Source of the DNA: Borrelia sp. RT5S
GTDB taxonomy: Bacteria > Spirochaetota > Spirochaetia > Borreliales > Borreliaceae
DNA length: 44,552 bases
Assembly (NCBI RefSeq): GCF_021165755.1
Contig: NZ_CP088941.1
Coordinates: 1-44,552 of the forward strand
Direction: 5' to 3'
Below are positions 15,123 through 23,608 of this stretch, piece after piece. Position numbers and translations under genes: made by a program. Each line of letters begins with the position of its first letter. Position 1 is the stretch's first letter. Under the pieces are notes generated by a model that saw only the letters and a program-made list of their open reading frames with translations, was not told where the DNA came from and did no database searches.

Positions 15123-16310
15123 GTGCAGTTTAAAAGACTTCCAGTTTACTTTAATGCATACAAAGACAAACCCCAAGCTGAGGTTTTCATATACTACTCA
15201 AGCCGTGGTACAGGCAAGACGTATGATATTGCAACAGTTAACCTTGAGAGGAAATTCAGCCCACAGGGTGGTGATACTCTAGCTATTCGTAAGAAGAAAA
15301 ACAAAACCACAGAATCAATACATAAGGAAATATTAGAATTACTAGCGAGGTACTCTTTAAGAAGAAGATTTAATATTAGTAAGGCAAAAATCGAGACAAA
15401 GGACTTAATTTATGGACGCAGGCGTGCATTTGTATTTGAAGGCGGGTACAATACATCCGATCTTAAATCTTATGCACACTTTAAAGACCTCTGGATTGAG
15501 GAAGCAAATCAGTTCACAGCTGATGATATCCAGCACCTACTCCCCACAATGCGAGAGCGCGGTGGGCGCGTTTACATGTCAAGCAACCCCGTACCGCGCT
15601 CACACTGGCTTTACAAGAGATATATTGCAAATCAAGACGACCCAAGCGTGTGTGTGATTAAGAGCACATACAAAGACAACCCATTCCTCAATGGTGGGGA
15701 CACGGCTGCATGGCTTGCAAAACAACGCCTTGCTTATCATGGAAATGATATTGGCTACAGAATCGAGGTATTAGGTGAGGAGTTTGAGTTTCAAACAGCA
15801 AGACTTATTAAGGATTTCTCTATTTGTGATGCCTCTCTACTTGCAAGGACTGTGGGCAGCTACTACACTGGTGTTCATATTAAAGGCAATAGAGTAGCTT
15901 TCCTTGAAGTGCTCATTGGCAGGATTGCATACCTTCCAATAACCATTGTAACTAATGCTGCATGCAAGGTCTTACTTTCAAGAGAAGATTATGCTTGCCA
16001 AACACAACGCTTTAAGGGCGTCTTCGTGCTTCCAAATACTCGTGCTGAGCTTGCAAATGTATTCTCTCGTCTTGGTAAGGGTGCATTGCTTGCTCGCAAT
16101 AAAAATCTTTATGCACTATCCGATTATTTAATCCCTAGTAATTTAAATGTCATCGCAAATGAGGAAACTGAAAGTGTAATATCGGAGTTTAGTGATACTG
16201 AGTACTACTACGATGACGATGCTGAGGAGGGTGTTGCTAGAAATATTGTTATGCAAAAGGAGCTTGACTACATTCCAGCTTTCTTAAATGTAGTCTCCAT
16301 TTTTTCATGA
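15123..16310 (+). CDS. Phage terminase large subunit (PBSX-like)
   Basis: The protein has 395 residues and starts at GTG. ATPase motor motifs are clear: Walker A YYSSRGTGKT (24-33), Walker B DLWIEEANQF (122-131) and the coupling motif YMSSNPVP (151-158). It is the DNA-packaging ATPase that acts at the portal. The nuclease half (about 225-395) is odd: where PBSX-type terminases have a metal-binding Asp (GxDxG, then DP), this has YYTGVHIKGNRVAF, and the C-terminal DHxxDAxRY-like motif is not seen. The nuclease may be inactive, highly diverged, or disrupted near the end. Confidence 0.85.
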   Translation: MQFKRLPVYFNAYKDKPQAEVFIYYSSRGTGKTYDIATVNLERKFSPQGGDTLAIRKKKNKTTESIHKEILELLARYSLRRRFNISKAKIETKDLIYGRRRAFVFEGGYNTSDLKSYAHFKDLWIEEANQFTADDIQHLLPTMRERGGRVYMSSNPVPRSHWLYKRYIANQDDPSVCVIKSTYKDNPFLNGGDTAAWLAKQRLAYHGNDIGYRIEVLGEEFEFQTARLIKDFSICDASLLARTVGSYYTGVHIKGNRVAFLEVLIGRIAYLPITIVTNAACKVLLSREDYACQTQRFKGVFVLPNTRAELANVFSRLGKGALLARNKNLYALSDYLIPSNLNVIANEETESVISEFSDTEYYYDDDAEEGVARNIVMQKELDYIPAFLNVVSIFS

Positions 16311-16528
16311 AAAGTAGAACAAAAGGCCGTAAGAGTAAATGTATATGCTAAAAGAAGTTAATCGTAGTAAAGCATGTCTTTTTAATACAAGTCTAGGGGT
16401 TTGTAAACAAGGAAATAGAAGGCGTAAGTGTATATGCTAGAAGAGATTAGAAAAATGATCATAAATCTAGTCAGCACCATTTCCTTACCAAAAGGCATTA
16501 AAAGACAAGCAAAGGTAGGAGGCATTAA
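16311..16528. other. Gene-poor gap with a duplicated segment
   Basis: These 218 bases separate terminase and portal in an otherwise tightly packed operon. GGCCGTAAGAGTAAATGTATATGCTAA and GGCGTAAGTGTATATGCTAG (about 16330 and 16420) are imperfect copies about 90 bases apart. A 38-codon frame (16434-16550, MLEEIRKMIINLVSTISLPK) overlaps the portal start but lacks a clear RBS. The stretch reads like the remains of a lost gene or terminase 3' end. Confidence 0.35.
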
Positions 16529-17569
16529 GTGCTTAAGTTTAGTTTTCTAAATAAGAGAAGAAAAGATACAAGAGGCCCCGCACTGCTGCCCGTAAGTGAG
16601 GCAGCCTCACCATGCGATGCTTCAAGGCTATTTGAGCAAATAGCTGAGATTTATGCAGGCTTTGCCTCATCAAGAGACATTTATCACGACAAGGGCGACG
16701 GGCTTGATATCCTATTTAACAAAAACTTTAGAATGATCATCAAACGCATGGTGTACTCAGCAATTCTTACAGGAGAAAGCTCATTTCATATAGTAATAGC
16801 AGACTCAGAGGACGCCACAACACCCCTAAGGCGTGAATTTCCAGTGCTCACACATAACTTTGGTGAGGTGTGGAGCACCTCTGAGGCAAAACATGACAAT
16901 ATACACCCAACACGTATCGTTAAGATGAGCTCATCATTCCTAAACTTTACAGCACTTCGCAAGAGCAGTAGCATAATGAACACACTACTTATTGAAACTG
17001 TGGGCTTCCTAAAAGTTAATAACTTCACTTTCCTTAAATCAGCTACCCTGCCATCAGTTAAAGACATGACTGCTGCTGACCTTGCTGAGGTTAAACGCAA
17101 TGTAGATGGTGTGCTTGATGATAATCATAAGATGATGATCCTTGGTAGAGAAGACGATATCTCAAACATAACACGTTCCGTAAGTCCACTACGTGACGCA
17201 TTCGAGATCATAGTATCAGATGTAACACTTCACTCAGGCATTCCTAAAGAGATACTCTATCCAGTATCCCCTTCAGGTGAGGGCAGCGTTGGCAATTACG
17301 ACATATTCTATCTTAATATCGAACAGATCTCAAGACTAATGGTGGCTCCCTTCATTAATACCGTGCTTGCTAAGTTTCAACTAAAATCCAATTGGAGCTT
17401 TAAGGCTGTAAAGCCCGTGAGTCAGAAGGAACAAGCTGATATTGATGAGAAGCACGCCCGCACGCTAGCTACTTATCTTGAACTTATGCAAAAAGCTGCC
17501 GAGTTGGGTCGAGATGACTTAAAGGAGCAGGTTGAGGCTCAGTTTAGAGCTTACCTGAATAATGAATAG
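16529..17569 (+). CDS. Phage portal protein
   Basis: The protein has 346 residues and starts at GTG with GGAGG 8 bases before. The stretch HSGIPKEILYPVSPSGEGSVGNYDIFYLNIEQISR (about 233-268) is the conserved portal segment preceding the long clip/wing helix (compare GIPxxxLxGxSPxG in related portals). The N-terminal part has NKNFRMIIKRMVYSAILTGES, also typical. The portal forms the dodecameric DNA channel at the capsid vertex and docks the terminase. It is shorter than many portals (over 400 residues), mostly at the C-terminal end. Confidence 0.75.
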   Translation: MLKFSFLNKRRKDTRGPALLPVSEAASPCDASRLFEQIAEIYAGFASSRDIYHDKGDGLDILFNKNFRMIIKRMVYSAILTGESSFHIVIADSEDATTPLRREFPVLTHNFGEVWSTSEAKHDNIHPTRIVKMSSSFLNFTALRKSSSIMNTLLIETVGFLKVNNFTFLKSATLPSVKDMTAADLAEVKRNVDGVLDDNHKMMILGREDDISNITRSVSPLRDAFEIIVSDVTLHSGIPKEILYPVSPSGEGSVGNYDIFYLNIEQISRLMVAPFINTVLAKFQLKSNWSFKAVKPVSQKEQADIDEKHARTLATYLELMQKAAELGRDDLKEQVEAQFRAYLNNE

Positions 17570-17582
17570 TGGAGGAGGCTTT

Positions 17583-17756
17583 ATGCAAAGTAGTGGACAC
17601 ATTGAAGTGCATAAAACACGGAGTCCAGAATTTGGACACATTGAAGTGCATAAAACACGGAGTCCAGAATTTGGACACATTGAAGTGCAGGTTAAAGAGA
17701 GTGAACTTGAAAAGTTTAAATATTTGCAACATGCAAAGGAGGTAATATGCAAATAG
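17583..17756 (+). CDS. Small protein with 13-residue repeats
   Basis: I chose the ATG at 17583 because GGAGGAG lies 7 bases upstream; ATG 17562 would overlap the portal stop. The product (57 residues) begins MQSSG and holds two full copies and one partial copy of HIEVHKTRSPEFG. A helical tail (KESELEKFKYLQHAKEVICK) follows and overlaps the next gene. It lies between portal and scaffold, where a small head-maturation or accessory protein could be. The family is unknown to me. Confidence 0.5.
   Translation: MQSSGHIEVHKTRSPEFGHIEVHKTRSPEFGHIEVQVKESELEKFKYLQHAKEVICK
17595..17690 (+). repeat. Exact 39-bp tandem repeat
   Basis: Unit 1 is 17595-17633, unit 2 is 17634-17672, and the first 17 bases of a third unit follow from 17673. 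The two full units are identical in sequence, and 39 is a multiple of three, so copy-number change would keep the reading frame. Identity at DNA level indicates very recent expansion. Confidence 0.9.
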
Positions 17757-18352
17757 AAGATGAGCTAGATGCAGTTTCTATGGAATTAGGAGCTGTTGAA
17801 CCAGAGGGTGGTAACAATACAGAGGCAGCGGTAGTAGTGCAGCAAAGTAACAAGCCCAGCCGCGACAACGCTGCTCAAAGAGATAGCGTTACGATATCTC
17901 AAGATGAGTACAAGAGACTCAAGGATGCATATCGAAAGCTACCCGATATGATGCCACGAGAGGAGATTGATCGTAGGGTTGAGATTGAAAGGAATTCACT
18001 AACCAAGGCAAGACTGCAAGCAGAAGCTGATGCATTTAAAGACTCACAAAAGCTATCAGAGCTTGAGAAGAAATGCCAAGAGTACTACATCCCATCAACA
18101 GTAAAGGATGCAACTAGTGTTAAGGAAGCCAAACTTGCCTTCCTTGAGGCTATGAAACGCAAGTATAGCGTATCTAAGTTTAAAGTTGATGAGGCAGGTG
18201 ATCTTGACTCACAGATTGACAATATATGTCTTGTGGTTCAAGAGAATACAGCCTACAAACAAATGGTTAACACCCAAAATAGGGAGGTAGGCAAGATTAT
18301 TAATAATACTAAAGCCCAAAGGTACAAGGAAAGGAGGTTAGCACATGCCTGA
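17747..18352 (+). CDS. Scaffold-like protein (DUF1357-like)
   Basis: The protein has 201 residues and overlaps the preceding frame by ten bases. The N-terminal 50 residues are low-complexity acidic/polar. The middle (EEIDRRVEIERNSLTKARLQAEAD) is a long charged helix, and the C-terminal 60 residues are basic (RYKERRLAHA). This layout, between portal and capsid genes, is that of a head scaffold, and resembles the Borrelia DUF1357 family. Scaffold is inferred from layout rather than from a diagnostic motif. The stop overlaps the next gene by eight bases. Confidence 0.6.
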   Translation: MQIEDELDAVSMELGAVEPEGGNNTEAAVVVQQSNKPSRDNAAQRDSVTISQDEYKRLKDAYRKLPDMMPREEIDRRVEIERNSLTKARLQAEADAFKDSQKLSELEKKCQEYYIPSTVKDATSVKEAKLAFLEAMKRKYSVSKFKVDEAGDLDSQIDNICLVVQENTAYKQMVNTQNREVGKIINNTKAQRYKERRLAHA

Positions 18353-18866
18353 TTTTGATTTTACATCGATTGAGAAGAGATTTGTAATAGGCTCTGATCA
18401 CAAGAGTGGTACCAACCAAACCGAGACGGCCGTGGTTGACGTTAATTCAGACATAATACAAGCCGGCATGCCTGTGCTTGCTACTGGTAAGTCAAGCCCC
18501 ATGGGAGACATTCTAGTTAAGGCACCCTCATCAGCTGGTAATGGAGGCTGCAGTGTTCGGGGGTTTGCATTAAGGAAAGTAGATATTAAAGCTTATGAGA
18601 ATCCAGACTATTTCCCCGGAGAAATGATTCCGATTAGGAGGTTTGGTGAGATTGTAGTCAAGCTTGACAACGCGTGGCCTGACCCTAAGATTGGTGACCT
18701 TGTCTTCTTAAAATGTGACAAACTGGTAAAGGATGGTAATGGTGGCGAGGGAGTTGTGCAGGTTGGTAGAGTCAAGGACACGGACCCTCGTGATAAGAAT
18801 ATCGTTCTACTCGATATTAATATTGGTCCTGAATATGACAAAGACGGTAAACTTAAGTTTGCTTAA
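18345..18866 (+). CDS. DUF228-like protein, probable capsid decoration protein
   Basis: The protein has 173 residues, beta-rich and Gly-rich with no long helices. It resembles the Borrelia DUF228 family: MPVLATGKSSPMGDILVKAP, GFALRKVDIKAY, FGEIVVKLDNAWPDPKIGDLVFL. A small beta protein just before the major capsid gene is the usual place for a decoration or head-stabilising protein that trimerises on the shell. Family assignment is by pattern and context. Confidence 0.6.
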   Translation: MPDFDFTSIEKRFVIGSDHKSGTNQTETAVVDVNSDIIQAGMPVLATGKSSPMGDILVKAPSSAGNGGCSVRGFALRKVDIKAYENPDYFPGEMIPIRRFGEIVVKLDNAWPDPKIGDLVFLKCDKLVKDGNGGEGVVQVGRVKDTDPRDKNIVLLDINIGPEYDKDGKLKFA

Positions 18867-18905
18867 AACTTATTAGAAAAAAGGATTTAAAAAAGGAGAG
18901 CTAAT

Positions 18906-19736
18906 ATGAGTCGAAGTATTTTCACAGAAGCAAGCGGCGCCTACAGTGGTGACATACTGCAGCTTGCAAAAGACGGTCTTGAGGAGTTAGTTCCATACAA
19001 GATAATAAACAGAAGTGACCTCAGGCAAGGATATTACGTTGCAAGGAAGGCAGTACTTGAGCACAACGTTACTGCAAGTTTTGGTGATTATAATAATGAG
19101 ATTGGTAGGAGTAGCGTTTCGTTTCAAGAGGTAGCCTACAAGATGCACGTATTTGATACAGTGCAGCGCATTGCCTTAAAAGACCTCATGTATGGGTCCG
19201 TATCAGAAGATGAGGTTAAGTCTAATCTTGAACTTGGTCTTATGAAAGATGCATACCATTCAATTATCTTTGGCAAGCCACACATTAAAATGGAAGGCAT
19301 CGCCACACTTACAGGCCGGAGCACGATAAAAGTACCCTCTGTTACTAGTGGGTACACACTGCACGACAGCGTTGTGCTTGCAAAGCGTGAATCGGAGAAA
19401 CATAAGGAAAAGCTAGACGGGGTTTATCACCTACTGCTGCCACACAGCTTCTCACATCTACTAGCTGATCTATATAGTGAACCACAATACATTAAGATTA
19501 AAAAATCACTAGAGGACGACCACAATATCATAACTTCAGTTTTCAAAGGCCTTAAGCATCCAGTGCTTTACGAGCCCAATCCAGAGGTCATGTTTGTTCC
19601 TATGATACCTGAAATATTCTTCAGAAGATTCTCAGCTCCCGATGGGGACTACATTCACGCTTCAATGGAATCAGCTGGTGTTATCCACTTCGAGCCTGCA
19701 GAAGTTGTTGAGATCGAGATTAGTAGAGGACCATAA
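18906..19736 (+). CDS. Major capsid protein (HK97-like/encapsulin-like)
   Basis: The protein has 276 residues. The sequence ending DAYHSIIFGKPHIKMEGIATL (about 113-133) matches the encapsulin/linocin-like motif of HK97-fold shells (IFxGxPxxxxxGI). It is followed by a Gly/Ser-containing loop and a C-terminal beta-rich domain (HPVLYEPNPEVMFVPMIPEIFFRRF). AAGGAG precedes the ATG. Its place after portal, scaffold and decoration genes fits. About 280 residues is compact for a capsid protein but usual for the minimal HK97 fold. Confidence 0.8.
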   Translation: MSRSIFTEASGAYSGDILQLAKDGLEELVPYKIINRSDLRQGYYVARKAVLEHNVTASFGDYNNEIGRSSVSFQEVAYKMHVFDTVQRIALKDLMYGSVSEDEVKSNLELGLMKDAYHSIIFGKPHIKMEGIATLTGRSTIKVPSVTSGYTLHDSVVLAKRESEKHKEKLDGVYHLLLPHSFSHLLADLYSEPQYIKIKKSLEDDHNIITSVFKGLKHPVLYEPNPEVMFVPMIPEIFFRRFSAPDGDYIHASMESAGVIHFEPAEVVEIEISRGP

Positions 19737-19753
19737 ACTAGTAGAGGATTAGA

Positions 19754-20122
19754 ATGGAAATACAAGGCATTACTCTAGATGATTGGCTTGGGATGTGGAT
19801 TGTAAACACTCAAATTGACTACCTTAAAGCCTATTGCATTAATGAGGGTGTGGTAGAAATACCAGTGCACCTTAAAGGTGAGCTTACAGAATCACTGCGT
19901 TATGCAGCAGCCATATTGGATTTATACAGCATCACAAGTAGCGTTGCTTACAAGAACTGGCTATTAATACTACTAGATGTCGTCTATTCAGAGGTGTTTC
20001 ATCCAAGGTGCAGCAAGGCTGCACAAGATAGGTGTAGACTCAGGCAGGTGCTTTCTCAACTTGACTTCCTATTCCAAAGAGTTGACACAAGACCCTATCT
20101 AGACATTGGGTACTTTTGTTAA
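19754..20122 (+). CDS. Putative head-tail connector
   Basis: The protein has 122 residues, helical, with aromatic residues near the N-terminus (LDDWLGMWIVNTQIDYLKAY) and a helix-rich core. It begins 18 bases after the capsid gene, where tailed phages encode the head-completion adaptor. No motif names it; the assignment is from order. Confidence 0.5.
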   Translation: MEIQGITLDDWLGMWIVNTQIDYLKAYCINEGVVEIPVHLKGELTESLRYAAAILDLYSITSSVAYKNWLLILLDVVYSEVFHPRCSKAAQDRCRLRQVLSQLDFLFQRVDTRPYLDIGYFC

Positions 20123-20176
20123 AGGCGGCAGTAATGAAAATGGACACTAAGATCAGATTGACAACAGGTGGGTTTA

Positions 20177-20569
20177 ATGGACACTAAGATTAATTTTAAT
20201 ATTAAAAAGACAATCCTTGAGACAGTAAAAGGGTTTATTGGAATTAAAGTAGAGAAGAATCTAGACGTACTACTGCCACAAATACCAGCACGCCTTAAGG
20301 AGGTAGCTAGTATTAGTGCACAAGAGACTCCATTAGGATTTAATATCGAGGTTAAAATAGCAAGCCCACTAGCCGGTAAGCTTGATACTGGAGAGGCATA
20401 CAAGACACCACCAAGTCTGGCTGCAATTAGAGCGTGGGCTTCTTATAAGGGATTAGCTTCGGCTGCTGTTCCCATTTGGCTTGCTATTAAAAAGAGTGGA
20501 GCCAAGACGCGTTATACAGGCTGGATTAGAAGAGATTTGATCCTGCGGGCAAGGGACCTACTTAAATGA
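20177..20569 (+). CDS. Putative neck/minor head-tail protein
   Basis: The protein is about 130 residues when started at ATG 20177; GTG 20168 in the same frame gives three more residues. MDTKINFNIKKTILETVKG is followed by an alpha/beta body ending in WIRRDLILRARDLLK. Size, basic charge and order (between adaptor and tail-terminator-like gene) match HK97 gp10-type neck proteins. A 14-base direct repeat, ATGGACACTAAGAT, lies at about 20143 and again at the chosen start, so the 5' end has been partly duplicated. The next gene overlaps by four bases. Confidence 0.5.
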   Translation: MDTKINFNIKKTILETVKGFIGIKVEKNLDVLLPQIPARLKEVASISAQETPLGFNIEVKIASPLAGKLDTGEAYKTPPSLAAIRAWASYKGLASAAVPIWLAIKKSGAKTRYTGWIRRDLILRARDLLK

Positions 20570-20994
20570 AGACGCGGTTTATCCAGAATTACATCCTAAC
20601 ACTAAAGCGTGAGCTTGCTGCATTTTTGGCTTGTTGTAAATTTCCTACAACTAAGGTTTACTACAAATCTGAGCTTTATGCATGCAGCACATTAAAGATG
20701 CCTGTCGTGGTCTTCACACTCTCAAGTAAAGGTGAGGTCGTGCTTAAATGCAAAGAGTACTCACTAGTAGTAGCTCTAGATTTTACCATAATAACTGAAT
20801 GCAGCAGCGAACCGACACAAGGACTCACACTCGCTTTACTTATAACAAAGTTCTTAACTCTAAATTACTCACTAGCTGAGTTTAATATTAATGACTCATC
20901 TGTTGTTGGGGATGAACAGATTCAAATGGTAACAACTCTTAGGTGCTCGCTTGCAACTAGAGTCAATAGTAGTGATTTGGATGTTTCGTGTTAA
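20566..20994 (+). CDS. Putative tail terminator protein
   Basis: The protein has 142 residues and overlaps the previous gene by 4 bases (ATGA). It has a helix near the start (YILTLKRELAAFLACC), then alternating strands (VVVFTLSSKGEVVLKCKEYSLVVALDFTI) and a helical C-terminal third. Tail-terminator proteins of long-tailed phages have this fold outline and occupy this slot before the tail-tube gene. The assignment is by context. Confidence 0.5.
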   Translation: MKTRFIQNYILTLKRELAAFLACCKFPTTKVYYKSELYACSTLKMPVVVFTLSSKGEVVLKCKEYSLVVALDFTIITECSSEPTQGLTLALLITKFLTLNYSLAEFNINDSSVVGDEQIQMVTTLRCSLATRVNSSDLDVSC

Positions 20995-21007
20995 AAGGAG
21001 TAATAAA

Positions 21008-21330
21008 ATGACAGAGTAAAAAAATATACCCTCAGGAGCAGTGCTTGTAGCTGTTAATACCGATAAGTTTAAGTGCTGCTTTAAGGGTAAGTGAATTTAA
21101 AAACGTGAATCATAAAAAGGAAGAAACTAAGGATTTAGTTGTAAAGGACTTGTCACTTAAAATCACGAAGCCGTGACCAGTGTAGTTTAGTAGAAGTACA
21201 GATTCCAGCATTCAAGTCCAGCACAAGACTTATTAAACCAATAGATCTTAAATGTCAGGTAACACTTTCTAAACCACACGTATCCCTTTCTTATGATTTG
21301 CATCAAAAACGCCTGTTTTTGATAGATTCA
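21008..21330 (+). pseudogene. Decayed first copy of the tail-tube-like gene
   Basis: The first 55 codons match the start of the next two genes (IPSGAVLVAVNTDKFKCCFKGK) but contain stops (the fourth codon is TAA) and a frameshift. The central part, about 490 bases in the intact copies, is missing. The end (GTAACACTTTCTAAACCAC) matches their 3' ends. The deletion joint reads CACGAAGCCGTGACC, and AAGCC occurs at both matching places in the intact copy (near 21521 and 22013), which points to a deletion between short repeats. Confidence 0.85.
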
Positions 21331-21357
21331 AGTTCAGCAAGCAAAGGAGGATAGAGA

Positions 21358-22185
21358 ATGGCGGAGCAAAAATTAAAAATACCCTCAGGAGCAGTGCTTG
21401 TAGCTGTTAACACTGACAAATTTAAGTGGTGCTTTAAGGGTAGTGAGGTTAAAAACAATGGTGAGGTTAATGGAAGTGATCCTAAGGACTTAGTTGTAAA
21501 AGACTTATCACTCTCAATAAGCAAGCCCTCAAAATGGAAATCAATTAAAGAATGTGTGTTTAGAGTTAAGAAATTAGGTGAAGGTTCAAAGCTAACCTCA
21601 AGCTATGCTCTTAAGGAAGGTGGTGTTCTTTATTATGAACAAAAGTCACTCTTTGAAGGCCTTAAGGAGGCGTTAGGTAATGAGGATGAGATTGAAGTAC
21701 TGCTCATGCGTACATATTGTCTTGGCTACTCATACAACATCAACTCAGTAAAGGCAACTGAAACCCTTAAGACTACATGTGGATCCATATCAGCAATAGG
21801 AAAGCAGCCTGAGCACACGGTTGAATTCTCAGGGTATTCTGTAAAAGAAACTATAGAGAACAAAGAAGAGCTCCTTGAAACCTACATAGAGCGTTCACAC
21901 TTCCCAACCATGGACATTATAAAGAATGGTGAGAATGGCAAGTACAAGATAGGTAAGCTTAAGAGGCCTGTAAATTATGAATTTATAGTGCTTCTAGTAA
22001 ATCAGATACAAAGCCGTGACCAACGCACCAAGTTTAGTGTAGCAGAAGGACAGATTGCAACATTCAATCCTGCACAAGACTTATCAAACCAAAAAATAGA
22101 CCTTAAATGCCAAGTAACACTTTCTAAACCACTCGTATCACTTTCCTATGACTACATAGAAGGCGCTGTGTTTTTTGAGATTTAG
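21358..22185 (+). CDS. Probable tail-tube (major tail) protein, copy A
   Basis: The protein has 275 residues, beta-rich, with a Lys-rich variable zone at about 30-50 (KGSEVKNNGEVNGSDPKD). It lies between the tail terminator and tail-chaperone genes, where the major tail protein is encoded. AAAGGAGG precedes the ATG. It is near-identical to copy B in residues 1-25 and through most of 115-275, differing at 30-55, around 100 and around 190-205, mostly in charged loops. Family identity is inferred from position and size. Two intact copies suggest either two tail subunits or an exchangeable pair. Confidence 0.65.
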   Translation: MAEQKLKIPSGAVLVAVNTDKFKWCFKGSEVKNNGEVNGSDPKDLVVKDLSLSISKPSKWKSIKECVFRVKKLGEGSKLTSSYALKEGGVLYYEQKSLFEGLKEALGNEDEIEVLLMRTYCLGYSYNINSVKATETLKTTCGSISAIGKQPEHTVEFSGYSVKETIENKEELLETYIERSHFPTMDIIKNGENGKYKIGKLKRPVNYEFIVLLVNQIQSRDQRTKFSVAEGQIATFNPAQDLSNQKIDLKCQVTLSKPLVSLSYDYIEGAVFFEI

Positions 22186-22210
22186 TTCAGCAAGCAAAGG
22201 AGGATAGAGA

Positions 22211-23041
22211 ATGGCAGAGCAAAAATTAAAAATACCCTCAGGAGCAGTGCTTGTAGCTGTTAACATTGACAAATTTAAGTGGTGCTTTAAGGGAAGTGAT
22301 ATTAAAAATGGGAATGGTAAAGAGGAAGAACCTAAGGATTTAGTTGTAAAAGACTTATCACTTAAAACCACACAGCCCAAGAGCTGGGCTTCAATTAAAG
22401 AATGTGTGTTTAGAGTTAAGAAATTAGGTGAAGGATCAAGCTTAACCTCAAGCTATTCTCTTAAGGAAGGGGGTGTGTTTTACTACGAGCAGTCATTCCT
22501 TGAAGACCTTAAGAAGGCGTTAGGTAGTAAGGATGAGATTGAAGTACTGCTCATGAGAACATATTGCCTTGGCTACTCATACAACATCAACTCAGTAAAG
22601 GCAACTGAAACCCTTAAGACTACATGTGGATCCATATCAGCAATAGGAAAGCAACCGGAGCACACGGTTGAATTCTCAGGGTATTCCGTTAAGGAAACCG
22701 CTGAGAACAAAGAGGAGCTCCTTGAAACCTACATAGAGCGTTCACACTTCCCAACCATGGATATTACAAAGAAGAATGAAAATGGTAAGAATGGTGAGTA
22801 TGAGATAGGCAAGCTTAAGAAGCCTGTAAATTATGAGTTTATAGTGCTTCTAGTAAACCAGATACAAAGCATTGACCAGCGTACCAAGTTTAGTGTAGCA
22901 GAAGGACAGATTGCAACATTCAATCCAGCACAAGATTTATCAAACCAAAAAATAGACCTTAAATGCCAAGTAACACTTTCTAAACCACTCGTATCACTTT
23001 CCTATGACTACATAGAAGGGGCTGTGTTTTTTGAGATTTAG
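22211..23041 (+). CDS. Probable tail-tube (major tail) protein, copy B
   Basis: The protein has 276 residues and is a tandem duplicate of the preceding gene. The repeat unit is 853 bp and includes the 26-base intergenic TTCAGCAAGCAAAGGAGGAT. Differences from copy A cluster at about residues 29-45 (KGSDIKNGNGKEEEPKD), 96-108 and 190-206 (KKNENGKNGEYEIG), which look like exposed loops. It keeps the common C-terminal end TLSKPLVSLSYDYIEGAVFF. After its stop the spacer TTCAGCAAGCAAAGGAG is repeated, with AAGGAGG added. Confidence 0.65.
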   Translation: MAEQKLKIPSGAVLVAVNIDKFKWCFKGSDIKNGNGKEEEPKDLVVKDLSLKTTQPKSWASIKECVFRVKKLGEGSSLTSSYSLKEGGVFYYEQSFLEDLKKALGSKDEIEVLLMRTYCLGYSYNINSVKATETLKTTCGSISAIGKQPEHTVEFSGYSVKETAENKEELLETYIERSHFPTMDITKKNENGKNGEYEIGKLKKPVNYEFIVLLVNQIQSIDQRTKFSVAEGQIATFNPAQDLSNQKIDLKCQVTLSKPLVSLSYDYIEGAVFFEI

Positions 23042-23119
23042 TTCAGCAAGCAAAGGAGCAAGGAGGTCTTGGATAAAAAGAACAATTAACCAATCAAAAG
23101 TTAAAAAAGGAGGCACTAG

Positions 23120-23608
23120 ATGCTAATTAATGTTAATTTAACAGGTAGGGTACAAATTCCCTACATCCCATCATACATAAGAAATGGTAAGGATCTTGAT
23201 TTAAATTCAGAAGAAAGTGATGCATATATCGTTCTTGAGAATGTTGATTATGGGTTTATGGAAAAGCTTAAGGCTCGTCAAATACAAATATTACAAGATA
23301 TTAAGAAAAGCGATGGCTCGGAGTATGATCCTGCGGGTGTAGCAAAATCAACTGCAGCTCAGATGCAATATGTACGTCAAGTATGGAACGAGCACGTAGC
23401 AGGCTTTGTTGGTCTTTTTGATCAGACAGGCAAGCTTGTTACTAAAGAAATGGTTGAGTGTGATGCGATCCTACTAGATGACATGCTGTACAGCATATCG
23501 CTGGAGCTTGGCAACTTATCCTCAACACTAAGGGCAGAGCGCTGCTTAAAAAAGTCGAGCTTGCAATCCAATACCTCGCCAAACGTGACCACTACAGCGA
23601 AGTCTTGA
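23120..23608 (+). CDS. Tail assembly chaperone (G-like)
   Basis: The protein has 162 residues and lies just before the tape-measure region, where long-tailed phages encode paired tail chaperones. A near-perfect slippery heptamer A AAA AAG is in the zero frame at 23548-23554 (codons TTA AAA AAG). After it, the zero frame gives a low-quality Ser/Thr-rich tail (SSLQSNTSPNVTTTAKS). The -1 frame gives VELAIQYLAKRDHYSEVL and runs on into the downstream frame. The zero-frame product is therefore the short chaperone, and a frameshift gives the long form. Confidence 0.7.
   Translation: MLINVNLTGRVQIPYIPSYIRNGKDLDLNSEESDAYIVLENVDYGFMEKLKARQIQILQDIKKSDGSEYDPAGVAKSTAAQMQYVRQVWNEHVAGFVGLFDQTGKLVTKEMVECDAILLDDMLYSISLELGNLSSTLRAERCLKKSSLQSNTSPNVTTTAKS

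Noticed and set aside
16434-16550. 38-codon gene between terminase and portal
   Set aside because: It has no clear RBS and is located in duplicated gap sequence; mentioned only within the gap entry.
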